Positions 53,342 through 61,803 of a stretch of DNA of 64,000 nucleotides are shown piece by piece (the stretch's first letter is position 1; every line of letters starts with the position of its first letter). The DNA lies in assembly GCA_963721335.1 (NCBI GenBank), contig CAVRIV010000001.1:62001-126000 (forward strand), in the 5' to 3' direction. Below the pieces are notes generated by a model. That model was not told where the DNA came from. It saw nothing but the letters and a program-made list of their open reading frames with translations, and ran no database searches. The stretch comes from CAVXDY01 sp963721335. GTDB taxonomy: Bacteria; Actinomycetota; Thermoleophilia; Miltoncostaeales; Miltoncostaeaceae. The translations under genes were made by a program, and so were the position numbers.

Positions 53342-53443
53342 GCCCTCGCACGGCAGGGAGGATCGTACCTTGCGACAGCGGTGGGCCCGCGGCGGGGCCA
53401 AGACGTCCCCGCCCGCGCGTCACCACGACCCGGAGGGAAGATC

Positions 53444-53929
53444 GTGGCGAAGATCGAGGGAATGAAGCCAGAGGCCGGCCAGGAGCTCTACGACGTGTCC
53501 GAGAAGGTTTTTCCGGACATCAAGGCCGAGCCGGGCGAGGAGGCATGGATCTTCATGCACACGGTGCCCTACGAGGGATCGGTCGGTCTGGTCAACCTGC
53601 TCACGGCGACCCGCCTGGGCCGCAAGGGCTTCAAGGTGAGCCTGGTGCTCTACGGGCCGGGCGTGCTCATGGCCTCGGGCACGCGCGGCTACCCGGCCGT
53701 CGGCCAGGAGGCCTTCCCCGGCCACATGGCGATCAACAACCAGATCAAGACCCTCCTGAGCGAGGGCGCGACGGTCTACGCGTGCCGCTTCGCCATGGGC
53801 GCCCTCTACGGGTTCCGCGAGGACGACCTGATCCCGGGCGTCACGGCGTTCAACCCGCTCGACGTGCTCGACTCGGCCCTGACCGCGTGGCGGAACAAGG
53901 CCTTCCAGCTCAACACCTGGACGGTCTAG
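53444..53929 (+). CDS. MSMEG_0572/Sll0783-family nitrogen starvation response protein
   Basis: 161 residues, intact. DsrE-like alpha/beta protein that is one of the most conserved members of Nit1C clusters; Sll0783 is needed for normal polyhydroxybutyrate accumulation in nitrogen-starved Synechocystis. Conserved stretches: KPEAGQELYDVSEKVFPDIK, EEAWIFMHTVPYEGSVGLVN, LLTATRLGRKGFKVSLVLYG, GYPAVGQEAFPGHMAINNQI, GATVYACRFAMGALYGFRED and ALTAWRNKAFQLNTWTV. GTG 53444 with GGAGGGAAG upstream. It leads the plus-strand run continuing with an unknown protein, an amidohydrolase, a radical SAM enzyme and an N-acyltransferase. Confidence 0.9.
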   Translation: MAKIEGMKPEAGQELYDVSEKVFPDIKAEPGEEAWIFMHTVPYEGSVGLVNLLTATRLGRKGFKVSLVLYGPGVLMASGTRGYPAVGQEAFPGHMAINNQIKTLLSEGATVYACRFAMGALYGFREDDLIPGVTAFNPLDVLDSALTAWRNKAFQLNTWTV

Positions 53930-53955
53930 GACGACCGCCGGGACCGACGACGCGG

Positions 53956-54587
53956 GTGAGCGAGCGCGACGGAGATCGAGCGACGGTGGCGCCTGGGGGA
54001 GGAGCGTCTCTACCCGGTCGCCACGGTACGCCCCGACCTCTACGAGGCCGTGATCGGCCTCGTGCGCGCGCTCGTCGACCACCTGGAGACCGTGCCGGAC
54101 GTGGACGCCCTCGTCGTCACCTACCGGACGGCCGACCGTGACGCGGAGCTGGCCGACGCGGGCGTCGAGCGCGGGCGAGCTGAACGCCCGAGATCGACCT
54201 CGACCTGGTGCGCGACGCCGCCTACCAGATGCGCTCGCGCGAGCTGGCGCAGCGGGCCGCGATGGAGCGCACCGAGGCCGCGATCCGCCGCGCCCGCGCC
54301 GGCGGGGCACACGACCGTGACGATCTGGAGCGAGGGCGAGCAGGAGCTCTGGCCGCCCTACCGGCGCGTCGAGATGTCGCTGCGCAGCGGCCGCGCCGTC
54401 TCGATCCAGACCCTGATGGACGCCGACACGATGATGCCCCGCTACGCCGTGGAGGCGTTCGCAGCTCGACCCGGAGACCGGCGAGGCGTCCTCGCCCGAC
54501 CCCATCGTGCCGCGGCGCGAGTACACCGACCCCGACATCTGGCGCGCCGCGGCCGAGGAGCTGCGCCAGAGCCTGCTGACCACCTGA
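53956..54587 (+). CDS. Protein of unknown family in the Nit1C-like operon, several frameshifts
   Basis: About 205 residues assembled across slips near 53968, 54172, 54190, 54308 and 54465. Readable blocks: EIERRWRLGEERLYPVATVR, LYEAVIGLVRALVDHLETV, DALVVTYRTADRDAELADAG, IDLDLVRDAAYQMRSRELAQ, RTEAAIRRARAGGAHTVTIW, SEGEQELWPPYRRVEMSLRS, GRAVSIQTLMDADTMMPRYA and a Pro/Asp-rich end. It is mostly helical and has no signal peptide. It matches no Nit1C component I know (in particular not the MSMEG_0570 pattern). It occupies, with the following amidohydrolase, the place where the nitrilase is usually found. The function is unknown. Confidence 0.65.
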
Positions 54588-54606
54588 GCGTTACGGAAGG
54601 AGCCGC

Positions 54607-55470
54607 GTGTCACTGCCCGACGGGATCAAGCGGAACGTGATCGATGGTCACAGCCACATCGGCGAGATCGAGGCGTGGCCCTTCTACGGGATCGACTACC
54701 CGGTGAAGCCGATCGTCTACGACTTCCCGCGCACGAAGGACTTCCTGAAGTTCATGGACCAGTACGCCATCGAGCGCAGCCTGGTGATGTCCAACTACGG
54801 CATCCCCAAGCCCGAGCAGCCCTTCTCGCTGAACCCCGTCGTGATGGAGGCGGCGACCACGAGCGACCGCATCCGCGGCCTGCTGTGGGTGTCGTTCCTG
54901 CCGCGCGACCGCGAGAACACGCTCGAGGCCCTCAAGCACTGCGGCGAGGCGGGGATCGTGGGGCTGAAGACCACCTTCCTGCTGGGCGGCAACCCGAACC
55001 CGGCCGAGTGGGACGAGGAGACCAAGGAGATCGCCGACCTCTGCTTCGACGCGGCCGAGAAGCACGACTACGTCTTCCACTTCCACACGTCGGCCGGCGG
55101 CAACAGCGACATCAACAACTTCATCCCGATGGTCGAGGCGTACGGCAAGCGCTGCAAGATCCACCTCGTCCACTTCGGGGGCGGCGTGAGCGGCCACATC
55201 AAGCTGGTGCCGAAGTTCCTCCAGTGGGTGAAGGACGGCTACAAGGTCTACACCGACACCTCGTGGGCGATCGGCTTCGGCGCCCGCTGGCTGCTGGTCG
55301 AGATCGAGAAGCAGGGCATCGGCGGCGACCGCGTCATCTTCGGCTCGGACGAGCCGTGGTCGGACTTCATGGGCGAGTACTGGAAGATCGAGGGCGCGCC
55401 GGTCTCGGAGGAGCTGAAGCGGATGGTCTTCGTGGAGAACTTCGAGAACCTGCACAAGGGCGCCTGGTGA
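54607..55470 (+). CDS. Metal-dependent amidohydrolase (Amidohydro_2 TIM barrel)
   Basis: 287 residues, intact. The barrel ends of amidohydrolases are visible: first-strand DGHSHIGEIEAWP (His-x-His metal ligands), LLWVSFLPRDRENTLEALKH, EAGIVGLKTTFLLGGNPNPA, HFHTSAGG, CKIHLVHFGGGVSGHIKLVP and the catalytic Asp in VIFGSDEPWSDFMGEY. GTG 54607 follows GGAAGGAG; the stop overlaps the radical SAM GTG. The substrate is unknown; members of this superfamily hydrolyse amides, lactones or decarboxylate. In this operon it may replace the nitrilase as the hydrolytic step. Confidence 0.88.
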   Translation: MSLPDGIKRNVIDGHSHIGEIEAWPFYGIDYPVKPIVYDFPRTKDFLKFMDQYAIERSLVMSNYGIPKPEQPFSLNPVVMEAATTSDRIRGLLWVSFLPRDRENTLEALKHCGEAGIVGLKTTFLLGGNPNPAEWDEETKEIADLCFDAAEKHDYVFHFHTSAGGNSDINNFIPMVEAYGKRCKIHLVHFGGGVSGHIKLVPKFLQWVKDGYKVYTDTSWAIGFGARWLLVEIEKQGIGGDRVIFGSDEPWSDFMGEYWKIEGAPVSEELKRMVFVENFENLHKGAW

Positions 55471-56622
55471 GCACCGCCAGCCCGCCCGACCTGCGCACGC
55501 TGGCGGTCGAGCTCCAGTCGCTCGGCGTGCGCACGACCCACGGCGACGAGCGCCCCGGGTCCACGCGGGCGGGCGGCGCCGGGCCGTCGGACGCCGGCTT
55601 CATCTGGATGGACGGAGCCCCGCTGACCGTGCCGGTGCACGGCGACTACGTCGCCTCGTCCCCCTACGAGCTGGTGCTGAACGGCTCCGGGCGGGCCGGG
55701 ACGCTCCTGCGCGACGGCATCGAGGTGGGGCCGGTGCGGATGCACCCCCGCCCGAAGATCTACGACCTCCAGACGGCCGACGGAGTGCCGTACTGGAAGA
55801 TCGCGCTGATGCACCTGGACAGCATGGCCTCGACCGTCTTCCAGCGATGCGTCTACTGGGGGACCCAGGAGCAGTGCCACTTCTGCGCCATCGGCACCAG
55901 CCTGGCCAACGGCCGCACCGTCCCCACCAAGACGCCGGCGCTCCTGGCCGAGGTCGCCGAGGCCGCCGCGCGCCTGGACGGGGCGAAGGACGTCACGCTG
56001 ACCACGGGCACGCCGAACCGCCACGACCGCGGGGCGCCCTACATGGCGCGGTGCGCCGCGGCCATCCGCGAGTCGAGCGGGCTGCCCGTCCAGGTTCAGA
56101 TCGAGCCCCCCGACGACTTCGGATGGTTCTCCGAGCTGAAGGACAGCGGCGTCGAGGCGCTGGGGCTGCACCTCGAGGTGTGGGACGAGGAGGTGCTCGC
56201 GCGCGTCGCCCCGGGCAAGCACGCCCAGGGCCGCGACCACTACCTCGCGGCCTGGGAGGCCGCCGTCGGCGTGTTCGGCCGCGGTCAGGTGTCCACCTAC
56301 TTCATCCTGGGCCTCGGCGAGACCCCCCGAGTCGGTGATGGAGGGCTGTCGCGCGGCCATCGACCGGGGCGTCTACCCCTTCGTGGTGCCGCTGCGGCCG
56401 GCGCCCGGCAGCATCGTCGCCCACGGCGTGCCGCCCTCGGCCGAGTACGTCCGAGAGGTGTACGAGCAGGTGGCGCCGCTGCTCGCCGAGGCCGGGTTGA
56501 TGAGCCAGGACGCGCGCGCCGGGTGCGTGCGCTGCCAGGCCTGCTCGGCGCTCAGCACCTTCGAGCGCGCGTTCGGGGGCGGCCGGGACGGCATTCCGGC
56601 CGCGGACCGGTCCGCGGCATGA
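55467..56622 (+). CDS. MSMEG_0568-family radical SAM protein (Nit1C), one frameshift
   Basis: About 385 residues. Radical SAM enzyme of Nit1C clusters. The cluster-binding motif has the unusual spacing of this family: CVYWGTQEQCHFCAIG (Cys-x8-Cys-x2-Cys) instead of Cys-x3-Cys-x2-Cys. Other blocks: LQSLGVRTTHGDERPGSTRA, PRPKIYDLQTADGVPYWKIA, VTLTTGTPNRHDRGAPYMAR, LPVQVQIEPPDDFGWFSELK, YFILGLGE and, after an extra C in a C6 run near 56325, AAIDRGVYPFVVPLRPAPGS and the C-terminal CVRCQACSAL. GTG 55467 and the end both overlap neighbours by four bases. The reaction is unknown. Confidence 0.9.
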
Positions 56623-57131
56623 GCCTGCGGGATCGGGCCTCCTCCCTCGAGGTGCGGGTCGCCCGCAGCGACGAGGATCTGGCCGCGCACCACCGCGTGC
56701 GGCACGAGGTGTTCGTGCGGGAGCAGGCCATCTTCGCCGGCGACGATCTCGACGGCTGGGACGAGGGGGCGGTGAAGGTGATCGCCGCCATCGGGCCGCT
56801 GGTCGTGGGCGCGGTGCGCCTCTACCCGCTCGACGAGGCGGGCCTCTGGAAGGGCGACCGGCTGGCCGTGCTGCGCGACGCGCGCCCCCTGCGCGCCGGG
56901 GGGCCGCTGGTGCGCTTCGCCGTCGAGACCGCGGGGCGGATGGGCGGCTCGCGCATGATCGCGCTCATCCAGAGCCGGAACGTGGCCTTCTTCCGCCACC
57001 TGGGGTGGACGACGCTCGGAACCGAGACCTCGTTCCGAGGCGCCAGCCACCAGGAGATGACGATCGCCCTGGCCGGCGCGTCCCCCGAGTTCGCCCCGAC
57101 GGGCTACGCCTGGACCCTCGGGGGCGCGTAG
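56619..57131 (+). CDS. MSMEG_0567/Sll0786-family N-acyltransferase (GNAT)
   Basis: 170 residues, intact. GNAT fold: LEVRVARSDEDLAAHHRVRH, EVFVREQAIFAGDDLDGWDE, GAVRLYPLDEAGLWKGDRLA, VRFAVETAGRMGGSRMIALI and FFRHLGWTTLGTETSFRGAS. These match the Nit1C N-acyltransferase; in Mycobacterium smegmatis MSMEG_0567 it is fused to the AIR-synthase-like domain, whereas here that domain is a separate gene (58616-59583) beyond a helicase gene. ATG 56619 overlaps the radical SAM stop. The acceptor is unknown. Confidence 0.9.
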   Translation: MSLRDRASSLEVRVARSDEDLAAHHRVRHEVFVREQAIFAGDDLDGWDEGAVKVIAAIGPLVVGAVRLYPLDEAGLWKGDRLAVLRDARPLRAGGPLVRFAVETAGRMGGSRMIALIQSRNVAFFRHLGWTTLGTETSFRGASHQEMTIALAGASPEFAPTGYAWTLGGA

Positions 57132-57138
57132 ACCGCGC

Positions 57139-58426
57139 TCAGGCGGGTGTGTGCCGGACCGTCCGCGAGCCGCCGCGCTTGACCCGGTTGGCGCGGGGCG
57201 GCGAGGACGGGCCCGAGGGCGCGGGGCGCGTGCGCGCCGGCCCGAAGGCCGACCCGCGGCGGCGCGAGCCGTAGACGACGCGCGGCGCCGGCGCGGCGTA
57301 CCCGGTCTCCGCCCAGCCCGCCTCCTGCCCCAGGTCGCGCGCGATGGCGCCGACCAGGGCGGCCTGGTCCGGGAGGACGAGCGTGGCGGCGCGGCCGGTG
57401 CGGCCGGCGCGGGCGGTGCGCCCGATGCGATGGGTGTACGAGTCGCGGTCCTCGGGCGGGTCGAAGTTGATGACGAGGCCGATGTCGTCGAGGTCGATCC
57501 CGCGCGAGGCGACGTCGGTGGCCACGAGCACCCGCGGCCTGCCGTGGGAGAACTGCGCCATGGTGCGCTGACGGGCGCCCTGGGTGAGGTTGCCGTGCAT
57601 GGCGGCGGCCGCGACCTCGTGCCGCTTGCCCAGCGTCCTCGCCAGGCGGTCGGCGCCGTGCTTGGTGCGGCAGAAGACCAGCACCAGGTCGTCCTCGCCC
57701 TCGATCAGCTGCACCAGCGCGTCGTGCTTGGTGGCGGGCGTGCACGCGACGAAGGACTGCTGGAGGCGATGGCCCAGCGACTCCAGCTCGGGCTCGTGGC
57801 TCACCTCGAGCCGGGCGGCGTCATGGCTGAACTCCTCGGCCAGGCGGCCGACGGCGCCGTCGAGCGTGGCGGAGAAGAACATGGTCTGCCGCTCCGTGGG
57901 CAGGCGCCGGACGATCGCCTCGACCTGGGGCTTGAAGCCCATGTCCAGCATTCGGTCGGCCTCGTCCACGACCAGGACCTCCACGTCGCCCAGGTTCAGC
58001 ATGCCGCGCTGGCAGAGGTCGGTGAGGCGCCCGGGCGTGGCGACCAGCAGGTCGGAGGACGCGGACGCGCTTGGCCTGGGCGTCGAGGCCCACGCCGCCG
58101 TAGCAGACGGCCACGCGCAGCTTGCGGGCGGCGGCCAGCGGGGTCAGGTCGTCGGCGATCTGGGCCGCGAGCTCACGGGTGGGGGCCAGCACGAGCGCCG
58201 CCGGCCCGCGGCGACCGCGGCTGAGGCCCTCGATGATGGGCAGGCCGAAGGCCAGCGTCTTGCCGGATCCCGTCGGCGAGCGCACCAGGACGTCGCGCCC
58301 GGAGGACGCCACCGGGAGCACGAGCTCCTGGACGGGGAACGGGGTGGTGATGCCGGTTAACGCAAGCACCGCGGACACGCGGTCGCTGACGCCGAGATCG
58401 GCGAAGGTGGTGGGGTTCAAATGCAC
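57139..58426 (-). CDS. DEAD-box RNA helicase, one frameshift
   Basis: About 428 residues. All helicase motifs are present: Q motif region FADLGVSDRVSAVLALTGIT, motif I VRSPTGSGKTLAFGLP, Ia APTRELAAQIADDL, Ib VATPGRLTDLCQRG (after an extra base near 58056), II VLVVDEADRMLDMGF, III FFSATLDGAV, IV LVFCRTKHGADRLARTL, V VATDVASRGIDLDDI and VI YTHRIGRTARAGRTGRAATL. A basic C-terminal tail (ARTRPAPSGP, ANRVKRGGSRTVRH) probably binds RNA. GTG 58426 or ATG 58471 as start. It sits inside the Nit1C-like region but is a general RNA-metabolism gene, perhaps an insertion between the GNAT and AIR-synthase-like genes. Confidence 0.92.
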
Positions 58427-58615
58427 TTGCTCCTTGCGGACGATGCCGCGGCTTGGTCGGGAGACCGCCATTCGACCGTCCGCCGCGGTGTTTCCGGAGC
58501 GTGCGACCCTCTCCCCAGCGGACGACCCGATGCCGTCCGCGCCCGGGACGTCAGGCCTGCCCCTGAGGGACCCGGCCGCCGCGCGCCTCCCGAGACGGCG
58601 TACGCGACCCGTGGA

Positions 58616-59583
58616 TCATAGACGGTTCTGGGGCGGGCGCATCCCGGTCAGCGATTCGCGGCCGAGGTCCCAGACCGGCTCCTCGCCGCCGTCGTGGGAA
58701 AGGCGCAGGACACCCGTGTCGTCGAGCGTCCCCACCCGCGCGGCCGCGAGGCCCTGTCGCGCGGAAGCGCTCGGTGAGGGCGGCGGCATCGCCCACCAGC
58801 AGGAATCCGTACGAGGGGAAGGTCACCAGCCAGCGGTCGAGCGGCATGCCGGAGGGGATGGGCAGCGCTCCGACGTCGAGCGCACAGCCCAGGCCGCCCG
58901 CGCTCTCGCACAGCTGCAGCAGCGAGCCGGCGACGCCCGGCATCGAGACGTCGCGGGCCGCCCAGGCCTCTCCCGCCTCGGCCACGTCGGCCAGGAGCGC
59001 GAGGTCCGGAGCGGCCCGCTCCCGGCGGCCGCCGCGCAGGTGGCTGAAGAACGTCCCGCCCGCGCCCACCATGGTCTCCCCGTCGAGGCAGACCACCAGG
59101 GTCACCTCCTCCCCGGCGCGGGCGTTCCGCGCGGACGAGGGGCGCGCGGGCCCGCCCGGCCGCGAAGGTGGACAGCGACGGCATGACCCCGTCCTCCACC
59201 GTCGCGTGACCCCCCACCACCGGCACCTCGTAGAGGTCGGCGCCGATGCGCAGGCCCTGCAGGACGTCCTCGGCCAGGCGGCGGGAGCCGGCGACGATGC
59301 AATCGAGCAGCGCGATCGGCCGGGCGCCGCTGGCCGCCAGGTCGTTGAGCACGGTCACCACCCCCGCGACGCCGGCCACCCGGGGCTGGCCGGCGACGAA
59401 GGGCGGCCAGACGGCCTCGGCCGCCAGGACCAGGTGCCCGTCGCCGTCGGGGAGGACCGCCGCGTCGTCGCCGTCGCCGCCCAGGATCGAGGCCACGGCC
59501 GCCAGATCGCGCTTGCCGCGCAGCCCGGGATGCTCGCGCACGGTGCGCGCGAGGCGCGCGAGGTCGAGGGAGGGGCTCACCAC
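58616..59583 (-). CDS. Sll0787-family AIR synthase-like protein (Nit1C), two frameshifts
   Basis: About 322 residues of the PurM-like fold. N-terminal ATP-binding half: GGDGDDAAVLPDGDGHLVLA, GVAGVVTVLNDLAASGARPI, VPVVGGHATVEDGVMPSLST. After an extra G near 59128: EVTLVVCLDGETMVGAGGTF, MPGVAGSLLQLCESAGGLGC and MPLDRWLVTFPSYGFLLVGD; after a second slip near 58755: GVLRLSHDGGEEPVWDLG and a short end. This is the Nit1C AIR-synthase relative, which lacks an assigned reaction. GTG 59583 lies 33 bases from the divergent AllG-like gene, so the two share a promoter region. Confidence 0.87.
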
Positions 59584-59616
59584 CTCACGCTACCAACGGC
59601 CCCGTAGGATCCCCCG

Positions 59617-61009
59617 GTGAGCGAGTTGCGGATCGTCACGGCCGGCCTCGACCTGATGGCCGACGCCCTGCGCGAGCAGCAGGCCGACGTGCTCGCGCTC
59701 GACTGGCGGCCCGCCCGCGGGCGGCGACCCCGACGACGTCGCCGTGCTCGACGGCGGCGTACGGGGACGAGCGGGTCGAGGCGGGCAACCGCCGGGCGCT
59801 GGCGCAGCTGCAGGAGGCCCGCCCGATGATCGTGGGGGCGGGAGCGGCCGGCGACCTGATCCCGGGCCTCGAGGGGCGCATGGTGCTGCACGCCGGGCCG
59901 CCGGTGGAGTGGGAGCTGATGTGCGCCCCCCAGCGCAACGCGGTGTGCGGCGCGGTGGTGCTCGAGGGCTGGGCGGCCTCGACCGGAGGATGCGGCGCCG
60001 ATGGTCGCGCGCGGCGAGGTGCGCATCGCGCCCGCCCACTCGCTGAACGCGGCCGGGGCGATGACCGGGGTGATCTCACCGTCCATGGCCGTGCTGGGCC
60101 GCCCGCGACGAGGTGGGCGGCGGCGTGGGCTACAGCCCGTTCAACGACGGCCCCGGCGAGGCGTTCTGGCTCGGCGTGGGCTCGCCCGAGGCGATCCGGC
60201 GCCAGCGCACGATGGCCGATGCGGTGGCGCCCGGGCTTCGCGGCCGCGCTGCGCGCGGAGGGGCCGATCGACGCGCTCGCCCTCTGCGCGCAGGGCATCG
60301 CGATGGGCGACGACTGCCACATGCGCCACCAGGCGACGACGATGCTGCTGCTGCGCCAGGTGCTGCCGGCCCTGGCCGAGCGCGCGCCCCGCAGCGTGCT
60401 GCCCACCGCGCGGCTGCTCGCCGCCAACGGGCACTTCGCCCTGACCGTGACGATCGCGGCGGCCCGCGCGGCGCTGGCGGGCATCCAGGGCACGCCGGCG
60501 TCGAGCCTCGTGGTCTTCATCAGCCGCAACGGCATCGACGCGGCCGTGCAGATCGCCGGGCTGCCCGACCGGTGGTTCCCGGCGCCCGCGCCCATGGTCG
60601 GCGACGCGCTCTACCGCCCGGGATTCTCGGACGCCGACGCCGCCCCCGACATCGGCGACTCGGCGCTCGTGGAGTGCTTCGGCCTCGGCGCCGCCGCCAG
60701 CGCCGCGAGCCCGTCCGTGGCGGCCTTCCTGGGCGGCGGCGTGGCCGACGCCGTCGAGCGCACGCGGGAGATGGCCGACATCTGCGTCGGCGTCCAGCGA
60801 GCGGCTGCGGATGCCCACGCTCGACGGAGAGGGGACGCCCCTGGGCGTGGATGCCCGCGCCTGCGTGGACGTCGGCGGCACCCCGCTCATCAACACGGGC
60901 ATCCTGCACCGCGTGGACGGCGGCCAGATCGGCGCCGGCATCGCGCGCACGCCGCTCGAGCCGATCCGCGACGCGCTGGCCGCGCTGGTCGGACGACCTG
61001 GCCGCCTGA
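59617..61009 (+). CDS. allG: DUF1116/AllG-family protein (oxamate carbamoyltransferase subunit), several frameshifts
   Basis: About 463 residues of the DUF1116 (YlbE/AllG) family. Readable blocks: ADALREQQADVLALDWRP, ARPMIVGAGAAGDLIPGLEG, AGPPVEWELMCAPQRNAVCG, IAPAHSLNAAGAMTGVISPS, GYSPFNDGPGEAFWLGVGSP, LCAQGIAMGDDCHMRHQATT, LLAANGHFALTVTIAAARAA, VVFISRNGIDAAVQIAGLPD, DIGDSALVECFGLGAAASAA and GGTPLINTGILHRVDGGQIG. Slips lie near 59710, 59750, 59990, 60100, 60235, 60800 and 60990. GTG 59617; the end overlaps the methyltransferase ATG (TGATG). With AllF and AllH it would complete oxamate carbamoyltransferase, but the three are in separate operons here. Confidence 0.86.
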
Positions 61010-61803
61010 TGGGCGACGAGTGGGACGCGGGGACCTACCAGCGGGTCTCCGAGCCCCAGCTGGCCTGGGGCGGCGGGTGGTGGACCGCATCGCGCTGCGC
61101 GGCGACGAGCGCGCCCTCGACGCCGGGTGCGGCACCGGGCCGGGTCACGCGGCTCCTGGCGGAGCGGGTGCCCCGCGGCCGCGTGCTCGCGGTGGACGGC
61201 TCGAGCGCGATGGTCGAGGAGGCGACCGCGGCAGCTCGCCGACCTCGGTGACGCGGGTGACGGTGCGCCAGGCCGACCTCGCTCGAGCTGGAGGTCGACG
61301 AGCCGGTCGACCTGATCGTCTCGACCGCCACCTTCCACTGGATCCTCGACCACGAGCGGCTGTTCGCCCGCCTGCACGCCGCCCTGCGTCCCGGCGGGCG
61401 CCTGGTGGCCCAGTGCGGCGGGCGCGGGCAACATCGCGGCGCACGCTCGCCGCGGCCAGCGCGGTGGCCGCGCGCGACGCCCTACGCGCGAGCGCGCTCG
61501 CCGGGCATGCCGCGAGAGCTGGATCTTCGCCGGCCCGGCGGCGACCGTCGCTCGGCTCGAGCGCGGCGGGCTTCGACCGGCGCCGCGGCGTGGCTCGAGG
61601 AGGCGCCGGCCCGCTTCCCGACGTCGAGACGGGCGCCGAGTTCCTCGCGACGGTCGTCCTGCGCCACCACCTGGAGCTGCTCGCCGGACGATCTGCGCGC
61701 CGGCTTCGCGCGCGAGGTCGCCGACGCGCGCTGCGGCGGCCCGGCGGCGGCGTCGACGCTCGACTACGTGCGGCTGAACATGGAGGCACGACGGGCGCGT
61801 TGA
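61009..61803 (+). CDS. SAM-dependent methyltransferase, several frameshifts
   Basis: About 262 residues, similar in layout to trans-aconitate 2-methyltransferases. Blocks: WDAGTYQRVSEPQLAWG, RALDAGCGTGRVTRLLAERV (motif I), GRVLAVDGSSAMVEEAT, VTVRQADL, VDLIVSTATFHWILDHERLF (post II), ARLHAALRPGGRLVAQCGG, then FDRRRAWLEEAP-type text and ETGAEFLATVVLRHHLELL with the ending TLDYVRLNMEARRAR. Frame slips near 61075, 61130, 61215, 61250, 61285, 61425 and 61690 separate these. ATG 61009 overlaps the AllG stop. The substrate is unknown; a link to either the AllG or the glycosyltransferase pathway is possible. Confidence 0.78.

Noticed and set aside
42912..61803. Reading the many broken genes as true pseudogenes
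   Set aside because: Catalytic motifs are preserved on both sides of each shift and no stop or deletion decay is seen, so sequencing error fits better.
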